Positions 10,525-19,011 of a DNA stretch of 64,000 nucleotides are shown here, piece after piece. The notes beneath the pieces are model-generated. The model worked only from the letters and a program-made list of their open reading frames with translations. It did no database searches and was not told the DNA's origin. The DNA is taken from assembly GCA_011050675.1 (NCBI GenBank), contig DRFI01000018.1, forward strand, positions 112,664-176,663, written 5' to 3'. The stretch comes from Maribacter sp. (GTDB lineage Bacteria; Bacteroidota; Bacteroidia; Flavobacteriales; Flavobacteriaceae). Positions within the stretch are counted from its first letter, which is position 1; each line of letters begins with the position of its first letter. Both the position numbers and the translations under genes were made by a program.

Positions 10525-10560
10525 AAAAAAGCCCTTTAATCAATGATTAAAGGGCTTTTT
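10525..10560. terminator. Bidirectional terminator between convergent genes
   Basis: GCCCTTTAATCA pairs perfectly with TGATTAAAGGGC, flanked by AAAAAAA on the left and TTTTT on the right. It serves the serine hydrolase (+) and the leu operon end at leuB (-, stop at 10577). Confidence 0.9.
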
Positions 10561-10576
10561 ACTTAAGGTATTGTTT

Positions 10577-11632
10577 TTAGATATTGCTAGCTAACCAATC
10601 GCCAACTTCACTAGTCTTATAACTTTTACCACCATCGGCAAGGTCTTCAGTAACGTAACCTTCAGCTAATGATTTGTTTACTACTCTTCTAATTTCTTCA
10701 GCTTCTTCGGTCATATTCATATCTTCAAAAAGCATTGCGGCAGAAAGAACGGTAGCTAATGGATTAGCAATGTCTTTACCTGCTGCTTGCGGATATGAAC
10801 CGTGTATTGGCTCATATAAAGATACTTTGCTTCCTACAGATGAAGAAGGCATTAATCCCATAGAACCTGCAATAACTGAAGCTTCATCGGTTAATATATC
10901 TCCAAATAGGTTAGCTGTAATGATTACATCATATCCTTTAGGCCATTGAATTAAACGCATTGCAACAGCGTCAATAAACTCATAAGAAACCTCTACTTCT
11001 GGATAGTCTTTTTCCATTGCTTGTACCGTTTCTCTCCATAATCTAGAAGATTCTAAAACGTTGGCTTTATCAACACAACATAATTTTTTAGAACGTTTCA
11101 TAGCGAATTCGAAGCCTTTTTTAGCTAATCTTTCTATTTCAAAACGTTGGTAAGTCATGGTGTCAAATGCGGTATTGCCATCATCTTTTCTTCCACGTTC
11201 ACCAAAATAGATACCACCCGTTAATTCTCTTAAAATGATCAAGTCGGTACCTTCGATACGATCTCTTTTTAATGGAGATTTATCTATAAGTGAAGGAAAG
11301 GTAAATGTTGGTCTAACATTAGCGAATAAACCTAATTTTTGTCTCATTTTCAATAACCCCTGTTCTGGACGAACTTTTGCAGAAGGGTCATTGTCAAAAC
11401 GAGGATGTCCAATAGCTCCAAAAAGTACAGCATCTGCATTTGCACATATTTCATGTGTCTCATCTGGATAAGGCTCACCAACAGCATCAATTGCAGCTGC
11501 ACCTGTAAGAGCAGGCTTCCAAGTAATATGATGTTCATACTTTTTAGCAATGGCATCACATACTTTTACTGCTTGATCAATAACTTCAGGACCGATACCA
11601 TCACCGGCTAATAAGGCAATATTTAATTTCAT
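10577..11632 (-). CDS. leuB: 3-Isopropylmalate dehydrogenase
   Basis: NAD-dependent oxidative decarboxylase of 3-isopropylmalate in leucine synthesis; in citramalate pathways it also acts on 3-methylmalate to give 2-oxobutanoate. 351 residues is the normal length. It has AGDGIGPE near residues 9-16, the substrate segment LRELTGGIYFGERG near 130 and NLFGDILTDEAS near 240, followed by GSMGLMPSSS. It is the last gene of the leuC-leuD-cimA/leuA-leuB operon, 56 bases after the preceding stop, and is followed by a strong terminator. Confidence 0.96.
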   Translation of the reverse strand: MKLNIALLAGDGIGPEVIDQAVKVCDAIAKKYEHHITWKPALTGAAAIDAVGEPYPDETHEICANADAVLFGAIGHPRFDNDPSAKVRPEQGLLKMRQKLGLFANVRPTFTFPSLIDKSPLKRDRIEGTDLIILRELTGGIYFGERGRKDDGNTAFDTMTYQRFEIERLAKKGFEFAMKRSKKLCCVDKANVLESSRLWRETVQAMEKDYPEVEVSYEFIDAVAMRLIQWPKGYDVIITANLFGDILTDEASVIAGSMGLMPSSSVGSKVSLYEPIHGSYPQAAGKDIANPLATVLSAAMLFEDMNMTEEAEEIRRVVNKSLAEGYVTEDLADGGKSYKTSEVGDWLASNI

Positions 11633-11688
11633 TCTATTTGTTTCTATATTGCTAATATCTCATTATTATGAGGTATAAAGCAATTTGT

Positions 11689-13203
11689 TTAAATTATATT
11701 CAACATTTTCTCGGTCGCTTTAATAGCACTGACCGTTTGATCAGAATCCAATCCTCTAGAGGTAAATTCTTTTCCATCTAATTCCCAAGTAATTACTGTT
11801 TCACAAAGAGCATCTGATGTACTTCCAGGTGGTATTCTCACAGCATAATCTGTTAGTTTAGGTAATGTTTTTTTCTTTGTGATGTATACTTTTTTCAATG
11901 CATTCATAAAGGCATCATATTGTCCATCACCTTGAGCATGAGCTTCATAAGTATTTCCATCTATTTCTACTGATAGCGTAGTGGAAGGCATTAATCCCAT
12001 TGCATGGGTAAGAACATAAGATTTTACGAATACCTTTTGCTTATAATCCGCAGTATCCAAAACATCAGAAATAATAAAAGGGAGGTCGTCTTTTGTAACA
12101 CGTTCCTTTTTATCTCCTAATTCTATAATACGAGCTGTAACTTTTTTTAATTCTTCGTTATTCAAAGTTAAACCAAGTTCTTGCAGATTTTTCTGAATAT
12201 TGGCTTTACCTGACATTTTACCCAATGCATATTTGCGTTTTCTTCCAAAACGTTCTGGCATTAAGTCACTGAAATATAAGTTGTTTTTACTATCACCATC
12301 GGCATGAATACCGGCAGTTTGTGTAAATACATTATCACCAACAATTGGTTTATTAGCAGGTATTGTTAAACCTGTAAAAGCGGATACCAATTTGCTTACC
12401 TTATATAGAGAAGTTTCGTTTACGCTAATTTCTACCTCAGGTAAGAAATCATTTATAACAGCAACGGCACTTGCCATAGGGGCGTTACCAGCTCTTTCTC
12501 CCATTCCGTTTACCGTTAGGTGTAGACCATGGCAACCTGCTTTTACAGCTTCCATTACATTGGCAACACCTAAATCATAATCGTTATGTCCATGAAAATC
12601 GAAATGTAATTTCGGAAATTTCTGTACTATTTCAGAAAGGTATGCATACGTTTCTGTGTGTGTAAGTATACCTAATGTATCTGGTAATAATATCCTTTTT
12701 ACATTTTGAGTTGATAAGAATTCTAAAAATTCAAAAACATATTCTTTTGAATTTCGCATTCCATTACTCCAATCTTCTAAATAGACATTATTGATTATGC
12801 CTCGTTCTGTAGCTTTATTAAAAATTTCAGCAATCTCAGTGAAGTGTTGTTTTGGAGTTTTCTTTAACTGATGTTCTAAATGATTTAAAGAACCTTTAGT
12901 CAACAAGTTTTGTGAAATGGCTCCAGATTGCTTCATCCAATCTAAAGAAATACCACCGTCAACAAACGTAAGAACTTCTACACGTTCAAGGTATCCCTTG
13001 GTTGCTGCCCATTCAGTTATTTTTTGAACAGCTTCAAGCTCGCCGTCAGAGACGCGAGCCGATGCTACTTCTATACGATCAACCTTAAGTTCATCTAATA
13101 GAAGTTTTGCCAAAGTAAGTTTTTCGGATGCAGAAAAGGATACACCTGAGGTTTGTTCACCATCCCTAAGGGTGGTATCCATTATTTCCAATTTTCTTTT
13201 CAT
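11689..13203 (-). CDS. cimA: Citramalate synthase-type acyltransferase (LeuA/CimA family)
   Basis: DRE-TIM metallolyase of 504 residues condensing acetyl-CoA with a 2-oxoacid. It has a catalytic barrel (about 5-275, with TTLRDGEQTSGVSFS and FHGHNDYDLGVAN), a linker (NGMGERAGNAP, TAGIHADGD) and a C-terminal LeuA-dimer regulatory domain (about 380-504). It sits where a leuA would be in the leu operon. However, the residues I recall as setting pyruvate specificity in Leptospira citramalate synthase (Leu81, Leu104, Tyr144) are all present at the equivalent positions L78, L101 and Y141, and the surrounding sequence is very Leptospira-like. I therefore favour (R)-citramalate synthase; 2-isopropylmalate synthase or dual activity remain possible. 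Confidence 0.7.
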   Translation of the reverse strand: MKRKLEIMDTTLRDGEQTSGVSFSASEKLTLAKLLLDELKVDRIEVASARVSDGELEAVQKITEWAATKGYLERVEVLTFVDGGISLDWMKQSGAISQNLLTKGSLNHLEHQLKKTPKQHFTEIAEIFNKATERGIINNVYLEDWSNGMRNSKEYVFEFLEFLSTQNVKRILLPDTLGILTHTETYAYLSEIVQKFPKLHFDFHGHNDYDLGVANVMEAVKAGCHGLHLTVNGMGERAGNAPMASAVAVINDFLPEVEISVNETSLYKVSKLVSAFTGLTIPANKPIVGDNVFTQTAGIHADGDSKNNLYFSDLMPERFGRKRKYALGKMSGKANIQKNLQELGLTLNNEELKKVTARIIELGDKKERVTKDDLPFIISDVLDTADYKQKVFVKSYVLTHAMGLMPSTTLSVEIDGNTYEAHAQGDGQYDAFMNALKKVYITKKKTLPKLTDYAVRIPPGSTSDALCETVITWELDGKEFTSRGLDSDQTVSAIKATEKMLNII

Positions 13204-13233
13204 TAGTGTTCTTACGTTAAATGAAAACTTGGA

Positions 13234-13830
13234 TTATAGTGGTGTGTTTTCTGCGAAAGTTTCGATGTCTTTTTTGATGTTCAATAAATAATCGATATCA
13301 TCAAAGCCGTTTAGCATGTTATTTTTCTTGTAACCGTTGATATCAAAAGATTCACTTTCTCCAGTAGAAAGTAAAACTATTTTTTGCTCTGGTAAACTAA
13401 TTTCTAGTTCAACAGATGGGTCTGCTTCAACTGCATCAAATATCTTCTGTAAAAAATCAGCACTTACTTGTACTGGTAATACTCCAATATTTAAACAGTT
13501 ACCTCTAAAAATATCAGCAAAGAAACTAGATACTACACATCTAAATCCGTAATCGTATACTGACCAAGCAGCATGCTCACGAGAAGATCCTGAACCAAAA
13601 TTCTTACCGCCAACTAATATTTTTCCACTGAATTTATCTTGATTCAGTACAAAGTCTTCTTTCAAGGTATTGTCTTGGTTGTAACGCCAATCTCTAAATA
13701 AATTATCTCCAAAACCAACACGTTCAGTTGCTTTTAAAAATCGAGCAGGAATTATTTGATCTGTATCTACATTCTCTATTGGTAAGGGAACTGCAGTTGA
13801 AGTTAATGTATTGAATTTATCGTATGCCAT
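13234..13830 (-). CDS. leuD: 3-Isopropylmalate dehydratase small subunit
   Basis: Swivel-domain subunit of the isopropylmalate/citramalate isomerase, partner of LeuC. 198 residues, the normal size. It shows VDTDQIIPARFLK near residue 20 and the signature GGKNFGSGSSREHAAW near 75-90, then FADIFRGNCLNIGVLP. It is 30 bases upstream of the cimA-like gene and 99 bases downstream of leuC, with an inverted repeat in that second gap. Confidence 0.97.
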   Translation of the reverse strand: MAYDKFNTLTSTAVPLPIENVDTDQIIPARFLKATERVGFGDNLFRDWRYNQDNTLKEDFVLNQDKFSGKILVGGKNFGSGSSREHAAWSVYDYGFRCVVSSFFADIFRGNCLNIGVLPVQVSADFLQKIFDAVEADPSVELEISLPEQKIVLLSTGESESFDINGYKKNNMLNGFDDIDYLLNIKKDIETFAENTPL

Positions 13831-13842
13831 TTCTTATAGCTT

Positions 13843-13918
13843 TTAGCTTCTGGGTTTTAGCCATTAGCTTGTATTATTATAATTATTGATTTGCTAATAG
13901 CCAAAGACTAATAGCTAA
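13843..13918. repeat. Imperfect inverted repeat between leuC and leuD
   Basis: Arm 1 (13843-13868) begins TTAGCTTCTGG and ends CCATTAGC. The reverse complement of arm 2 (13893-13918) begins TTAGCTATTAG and ends CTATTAGC. By eye 19 of 26 positions agree and the spacer is 24 bases. The arms are themselves built from TTAGC/ATTAGC words, as in short palindromic intergenic repeats. Located inside the operon, it may act as an mRNA stability element. Confidence 0.5.
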
Positions 13919-13929
13919 GAGTAAACTTG

Positions 13930-15342
13930 TTAAACAAGTTCAACCATTAATTCTCTTGGGTCTGTTACTTTACCAGTTACGGCAGCTGCAGCTGCAACTA
14001 ACGGACTAGCCAATAAAGTTCTTGAACCAGGACCTTGTCTTCCTTCAAAATTTCTGTTAGAAGTACTTACGGCTAATTTACCGGCAGGCACCTTATCATC
14101 GTTCATAGCTAAACAGGCAGAACAACCAGGCTCGCGTAATTCAAATCCGGCTTCGGTTAAAATATCAAGTATACCTTCTTCTTTAATTGCCGATTCTACT
14201 TTATGTGATCCAGGAACTAACCAAGCAGTAACATTATCAGCTTTCTTTCTTCCTTTTACAATAGAGGCAAAGGCTCTAAAATCTTCTATACGACCATTGG
14301 TACAACTTCCAAGGAAAACAAAATCAATTGATTTACCCATCATACTTTCACCTTCATTGAAATCCATATATTTCAATGATTTCTGGTATGTTGTAGCACC
14401 ACCTTGTACGGCATTGGCCATAGGAATATCATTTGAAATTCCCATACCCATACCTGGGTTGGTACCGTATGTAATCATTGGTTCAATTAGTGAACCGTCA
14501 AAAGTTAATTCTTTATCAAAAATGGCATCTTCATCAGTATATAAAGTTTCCCAATACGCCATTGCTTTATCCCAATCTGCACCTTTTGGAGTAAACTCGC
14601 GATCTTTTATATATTCAAATGTTTTCTCATCAGGAGCGATCATACCACCACGGGCACCCATTTCTATACTTAAGTTACAAACGGTCATACGACCTTCCAT
14701 ACTCATGTCTCTAAAAATTTCACCTGCATATTCTACAAAGTATCCGGTTGCACCAGAAGTAGTCAATTGAGAAATAATAAATAAGGCAACATCTTTTGGA
14801 GTTACCCCTCTGCTCATTTTACCATTAACATTGATACGCATTCTCTTTGGCTTAGGCTGCATAATACATTGTGTAGCCAATACCATTTCAACTTCAGATG
14901 TACCAATACCAAAAGCAATAGCACCAAAAGCACCGTGTGTAGATGTATGTGAATCTCCACAAACAATTGTAGCACCTGGTTGGGTTATGCCGTATTCAGG
15001 ACCTACAACGTGTACAATACCATTTTTTGCATGACCTAATCCCCAATAAGAAATACCATATTCATTGGCATTTTCTTCCAACATTCTTAATTGATTTGCA
15101 GAAAGTGGGTCTGCAATTGGCAAATGTTGGTTAATAGTTGGTGTATTATGGTCAGCTGTTGCAAATGTTTTCTCTGGGTGCATTACAGGAATATTTCTAT
15201 TCTTAATACCTAGGAAAGCAACAGGACTAGTTACTTCATGAACCATGTGTCTGTCAATAAACAGAACATCTGGACCATCTTGTATTTTATGTACTACGTG
15301 GGAATCCCACACTTTGTCAAATAATGTTTTAGTTGCGCTCAT
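13930..15342 (-). CDS. leuC: 3-Isopropylmalate dehydratase large subunit
   Basis: Aconitase-family [4Fe-4S] subunit that isomerises 2- to 3-isopropylmalate and, with LeuD, citramalate to methylmalate. 470 residues. The cluster cysteines lie in [12 protein letters not shown] (near 348) and GCSACLAMN (near 408-411). It also has [14 protein letters not shown] near 130 and the N-terminal [13 protein letters not shown]. First gene of the operon; the 200-base region upstream would hold its promoter, including a TAGATTTG element on the minus strand, but I see no leader peptide or riboswitch. Confidence 0.97.
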   Translation of the reverse strand: MSATKTLFDKVWDSHVVHKIQDGPDVLFIDRHMVHEVTSPVAFLGIKNRNIPVMHPEKTFATADHNTPTINQHLPIADPLSANQLRMLEENANEYGISYWGLGHAKNGIVHVVGPEYGITQPGATIVCGDSHTSTHGAFGAIAFGIGTSEVEMVLATQCIMQPKPKRMRINVNGKMSRGVTPKDVALFIISQLTTSGATGYFVEYAGEIFRDMSMEGRMTVCNLSIEMGARGGMIAPDEKTFEYIKDREFTPKGADWDKAMAYWETLYTDEDAIFDKELTFDGSLIEPMITYGTNPGMGMGISNDIPMANAVQGGATTYQKSLKYMDFNEGESMMGKSIDFVFLGSCTNGRIEDFRAFASIVKGRKKADNVTAWLVPGSHKVESAIKEEGILDILTEAGFELREPGCSACLAMNDDKVPAGKLAVSTSNRNFEGRQGPGSRTLLASPLVAAAAAVTGKVTDPRELMVELV

Positions 15343-15543
15343 ATTCTTTCTAATGTAAGTACAACAAATCTATTAAAAACAAGGGTCTCGTGGAAATTAA
15401 CACACTTGAAAATTACGATGTTCAACGATAAAGTTGTGATATTTTGCTGTATTGTTAAACCAATGATACTGGTAAAATGGCTTTTTATCTAAAGTATGTT
15501 TTAATATTTTTCATACTTCTTTTTTTAGTGCTAAATTTCTGAC

Positions 15544-16203
15544 ATGAAAAAACTGACTTTACTAGTATTTGCCATTTTATTTATTTCCTGTAGTGATGAT
15601 GCTATGGAAACAATATCTCCAGAAATAGTAATTGATGATGTTGTAGATGAGGGTGATGACTTATCTGAAGAAGATGTAGAACTGCTTACTATTAATATTC
15701 AAATAGAAGACGGGTTTTTGAATGGGTTTGATATGGGTAACGTTTATTTAAGTAATGATTTAGGTGAAATTATTGAAGAAAAAGAAATTGTAAACAATTC
15801 AACTATTTCAATTGAAATCGAAAAGCTACCTAATGTTAAGTATGATTTAACTATTAAAAAGGAATCAACTAATTATATTGATATTGACACTTTTACTAAT
15901 ATTTCTTCGAGTGACTATTTATTAAAATCTAAGAGGTTTTTTCAAAATAGTGAAGATATCAATGTAACTATGAATAATACAGGTTTTCCTTGGGAGAAAA
16001 TTAATTCTGGAACAGGTGTACTTTCGCTTAATGCGATGAATGGGGGAAGTGCAGAATGGAATACTAATTTAAATTTATTTCAAGGGACATTATACTTAGT
16101 TGGACTTAGTCCTAATGAGATACAGCCAAGGTATCTTTTTGCACAAGATGTGCTTAGCGGTTCTAATTTTGAAGTTGATTATCTAATCATTGCCTTTTGT
16201 TGA
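15544..16203 (+). CDS. Lipoprotein, N-terminal part of a frameshifted gene
   Basis: 219 codons ending in a premature TGA. It starts with a lipoprotein signal (MKKLTLLVFAILFISC, lipid-modified cysteine at residue 16), then an acidic linker (IDDVVDEGDDLSEEDVE) and a beta-rich region that looks Ig-like or carboxypeptidase-regulatory-like. The next frame continues as a similar beta-rich sequence from about 16190. Removing one T from the TTTT at 16195-16198 joins them as YLIIAF-VENSVQIEF. No family recognised. It is either a true pseudogene or a base-calling error in the T run. Confidence 0.6.
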   Translation: MKKLTLLVFAILFISCSDDAMETISPEIVIDDVVDEGDDLSEEDVELLTINIQIEDGFLNGFDMGNVYLSNDLGEIIEEKEIVNNSTISIEIEKLPNVKYDLTIKKESTNYIDIDTFTNISSSDYLLKSKRFFQNSEDINVTMNNTGFPWEKINSGTGVLSLNAMNGGSAEWNTNLNLFQGTLYLVGLSPNEIQPRYLFAQDVLSGSNFEVDYLIIAFC

Positions 16204-16819
16204 AAATAGTGTGCAGATTGAATTTCCTTCTGGAGCAGATTACACCAGAATAAATTTAAAGGGTTTTAAAACTTATAATAATTTAAGAGAAATGAAATAT
16301 GTGGATGATTCAGAATTATCAAATGACACATATTTTTTTCCTAATAACATTTTTGATAATTATGAATTGAATGCTTTATTCATTTTTAATGGAGAATCAC
16401 AAAGGCAATTTGAAATTACAAATTATGGTATACCAACAAGTGAAAGTTTTGAACTTCCCAGCTTTGAAGCAAGTTTAATAAGTAGTCAGTTGAGTGATTT
16501 CGAATTAGAAACTAATTCAGAGTATGATTTTAGTACGGTAACTTATTCCTTTTTCAATTTGGATATAAGTTTACAAGTTTCATATGAAATTCATAGCGAT
16601 GCCACGAATCAATTAACTTTTTCTAAAAACGTTTTGATTGATAATATTTTAAATTCAACTGAAAACATAAGCAGTTCTGAGCTTAAATATATATCTGTGG
16701 TATTGTTAAGAAATAATGAGTTAAGTGGTAATTATAATGAAGGAATTGAGGCGGTGATTAATGAAAACTCCGAATATCCTTCTGGTACTAGAATTGAAAA
16801 AATCAGAATATTTGAATAA
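16190..16819 (+). pseudogene. C-terminal part of the frameshifted lipoprotein
   Basis: Open from just after a TAA at 16184 to the stop at 16817-16819, with only a TTG as a possible start. It has no signal peptide and no plausible ribosome-binding site, so it is not expected to be translated alone. Composition matches the upstream half (rich in N, S, E, F and aromatic beta-strand patterns such as LFIFNGESQRQFEITNYG). Joined, the two give a surface or periplasmic lipoprotein of about 424 residues. It ends 8 bases before the convergent recG stop. Confidence 0.6.
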
Positions 16820-16827
16820 AAATAAAA

Positions 16828-18933
16828 CTAACTAATATACGTCCAAATATTCTTATGCTTTACCAACTGGGCATACATATGTCTGATAATTAGATTCTCT
16901 GGTTTACTTAGAGAAGGGTCTTCTTTAAGCAATTGTAATGCATGGTAGCGAGCCGATTTTAAGATGTCGTTATCTTTAACTATATCGGCTATTTTTAGAT
17001 TTAATAGTCCGCTTTGTTGTGTGCCCATAATATCTCCTGGTCCGCGAAGTTTTAGATCAACTTCTGCAATTTCAAATCCGTCATTTGTAGCTACCATAGT
17101 TTCTAATCTAGTTTTAGCTTCGGAGGATAATTTATGACTTGTCATAAGGATACAAAAACTTTGATCTGCTCCACGGCCAACGCGTCCACGTAACTGATGT
17201 AATTGAGAAAGACCGAAACGTTCAGCACTTTCAATAATCATAACTGATGCATTTGGTACATTAACACCAACTTCAATAACTGTGGTGGCGACCATTATTT
17301 GTGTTTCTCCACGAACGAATCTGTTCATTTCAAACTCTTTGTCCGCTGGTTTCATTTGACCGTGAACAATAGAAATTTGATATTTAGGTTGAGGAAAATC
17401 GCGAGCAATGCTCTCATATCCATCCATTAGATCTTTATAATCCATGGCTTCAGATTCTTGTATTAGCGGATAAACTACGTATATCTGTCTTCCTTTTTCA
17501 ATTTCATCGCGTATAAATGCAAAAACCTTTAATCGGTTCGCATCATACCTATGCACTGTTTTAATCGGTTTACGACCAGGTGGTAATTCATCTATCACTG
17601 AAATATCTAAATCACCATACAAACTCATTGCTAGTGTTCTTGGTATAGGTGTAGCCGTCATGACCAATATATGTGGTGGAAACTCATTTTTGTGCCATAA
17701 TTTAGAACGTTGGGCAACTCCAAATCTATGTTGCTCATCAATGATGGCCATGCCTAAATTTTTGTACTTTACTTTATCTTCTAAAAGGGCATGGGTACCA
17801 ATAAGAATATTTAATTCTCCACTTTCTAATTGTTCATGAATTGGTTTACGAGCCGATTTTTTTACAGAACCTGTAAGTAAAGCACAGGTAATTTCTGTTC
17901 CTTCCAAAAGTTCAGATATACCTTGAAAATGCTGGTTGGCAAGTATTTCTGTGGGTGCCATAAGACAAGCTTGAAATCCGTTATCTATCGCTAACAACAT
18001 CGTCATTACAGCAACAATTGTTTTACCCGAACCTACATCGCCTTGCAGAAGACGGTTCATTTGAGCATTACTGCCAAGGTCTGCTCGTATTTCTTTTATA
18101 ACCCGTTTTTGCGCACCTGTAAGTTCAAAAGGTAGTTTGTTCGTATAAAAATCTTTAAAATAGTCACCTACTTCATTAAAAGGAAACCCCTTAATCTTTT
18201 TCTTTCGAGATACGTTTTTGCCAATAAGTTGCAGTTGAACATAAAAGAGCTCCTCGAATTTTAAACGAAATTGAGCCTTTGCCAATAACTCTTGACTCTT
18301 TGGGAAATGTATGTTAAACAAAGCTTCTGGCTTTGGTAAAAGCTTTAGGTCATACAATAATTTATCCGATAGGCTTTCAGAAAACTTACCGTTAACATCC
18401 ATAAAAAGTTGTTGCATCATTTTACTGATTACTTTATTGGTAACACCTTTATTACTCAGCTTTTCTGTGGATGGGTATACCGGCTGCATATATACCTTGG
18501 TGCCTTGCTCATGGTCCTTTAAAGGTTCCATTTCTGGATGTGGCATTGAAAATGTGCCATTGTACCAATTGCATTTTCCGAAAATTACGTAGGGCACATT
18601 TAGTTTTAGATTTTCTCTTAGCCACTTTTGTCCGCGAAACCAGACAAGCTCTATTTCTCCTGTATCATCTTTAAAACGAGCTACTAAGCGCGAACCTTTC
18701 TTTTGTTCTACCGTTTTTATATGAACAACTTTGCCAATTATTTGAACATCGGCACTGCTGCGTTGTAATTGACTTATTTTATAATATTGGGTTTTATCTA
18801 TATACCGATTTGGGAAAAGATTCAGCAAATCTTGATAGGTTTCAACTCCCAATTCCGACTTTAAGGTTTCAGCCCGGTTTGGACCAACACCTTTTAAGTA
18901 TACCACAGGAGTTTGCAAGTAATTTGCGTTCAT
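16828..18933 (-). CDS. recG: ATP-dependent DNA helicase RecG
   Basis: Branched-DNA helicase that regresses stalled forks and processes Holliday junctions. 701 residues. It has an N-terminal wedge/OB domain (about 60-160), helicase motif I GDVGSGKT, motif II DEQHRFG, motif III MTATPIPRTLA, and motifs V-VI ATTVIEVGVNVPNA and QLRGRVGRG. The C-terminal region has GPGDIMGTQQSG. The start MNANYLQTPVVYLKGVG is the usual N-terminus in this group. It is a single gene, divergent from the M1 peptidase. Confidence 0.97.
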   Translation of the reverse strand: MNANYLQTPVVYLKGVGPNRAETLKSELGVETYQDLLNLFPNRYIDKTQYYKISQLQRSSADVQIIGKVVHIKTVEQKKGSRLVARFKDDTGEIELVWFRGQKWLRENLKLNVPYVIFGKCNWYNGTFSMPHPEMEPLKDHEQGTKVYMQPVYPSTEKLSNKGVTNKVISKMMQQLFMDVNGKFSESLSDKLLYDLKLLPKPEALFNIHFPKSQELLAKAQFRLKFEELFYVQLQLIGKNVSRKKKIKGFPFNEVGDYFKDFYTNKLPFELTGAQKRVIKEIRADLGSNAQMNRLLQGDVGSGKTIVAVMTMLLAIDNGFQACLMAPTEILANQHFQGISELLEGTEITCALLTGSVKKSARKPIHEQLESGELNILIGTHALLEDKVKYKNLGMAIIDEQHRFGVAQRSKLWHKNEFPPHILVMTATPIPRTLAMSLYGDLDISVIDELPPGRKPIKTVHRYDANRLKVFAFIRDEIEKGRQIYVVYPLIQESEAMDYKDLMDGYESIARDFPQPKYQISIVHGQMKPADKEFEMNRFVRGETQIMVATTVIEVGVNVPNASVMIIESAERFGLSQLHQLRGRVGRGADQSFCILMTSHKLSSEAKTRLETMVATNDGFEIAEVDLKLRGPGDIMGTQQSGLLNLKIADIVKDNDILKSARYHALQLLKEDPSLSKPENLIIRHMYAQLVKHKNIWTYIS

Positions 18934-18958
18934 GGCACTAAAATAGGCTTTAGGTAGA

Positions 18959-18986
18959 TTTGCGACAAACTAAAGTATTAAATTTG
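18959..18986 (+). promoter_or_regulatory. Candidate Bacteroidota promoter of the M1 peptidase-patatin pair
   Basis: TAAATTTG (18979-18986) matches the Bacteroidota -7 consensus TAnnTTTG, with TTTG at 18959-18962 as a -33 element after a 16-base spacer, slightly shorter than usual. The -7 element lies 25 bases before the ATG at 19012. Confidence 0.4.
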
Positions 18987-19011
18987 ATTTTCTACAAGCT
19001 TACTAATCTGC

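Noticed and set aside
14297..14770. 157-codon open frame opposite leuC
   Set aside because: Shadow of leuC on the other strand; leuC has its full motifs and no signal of a second gene.
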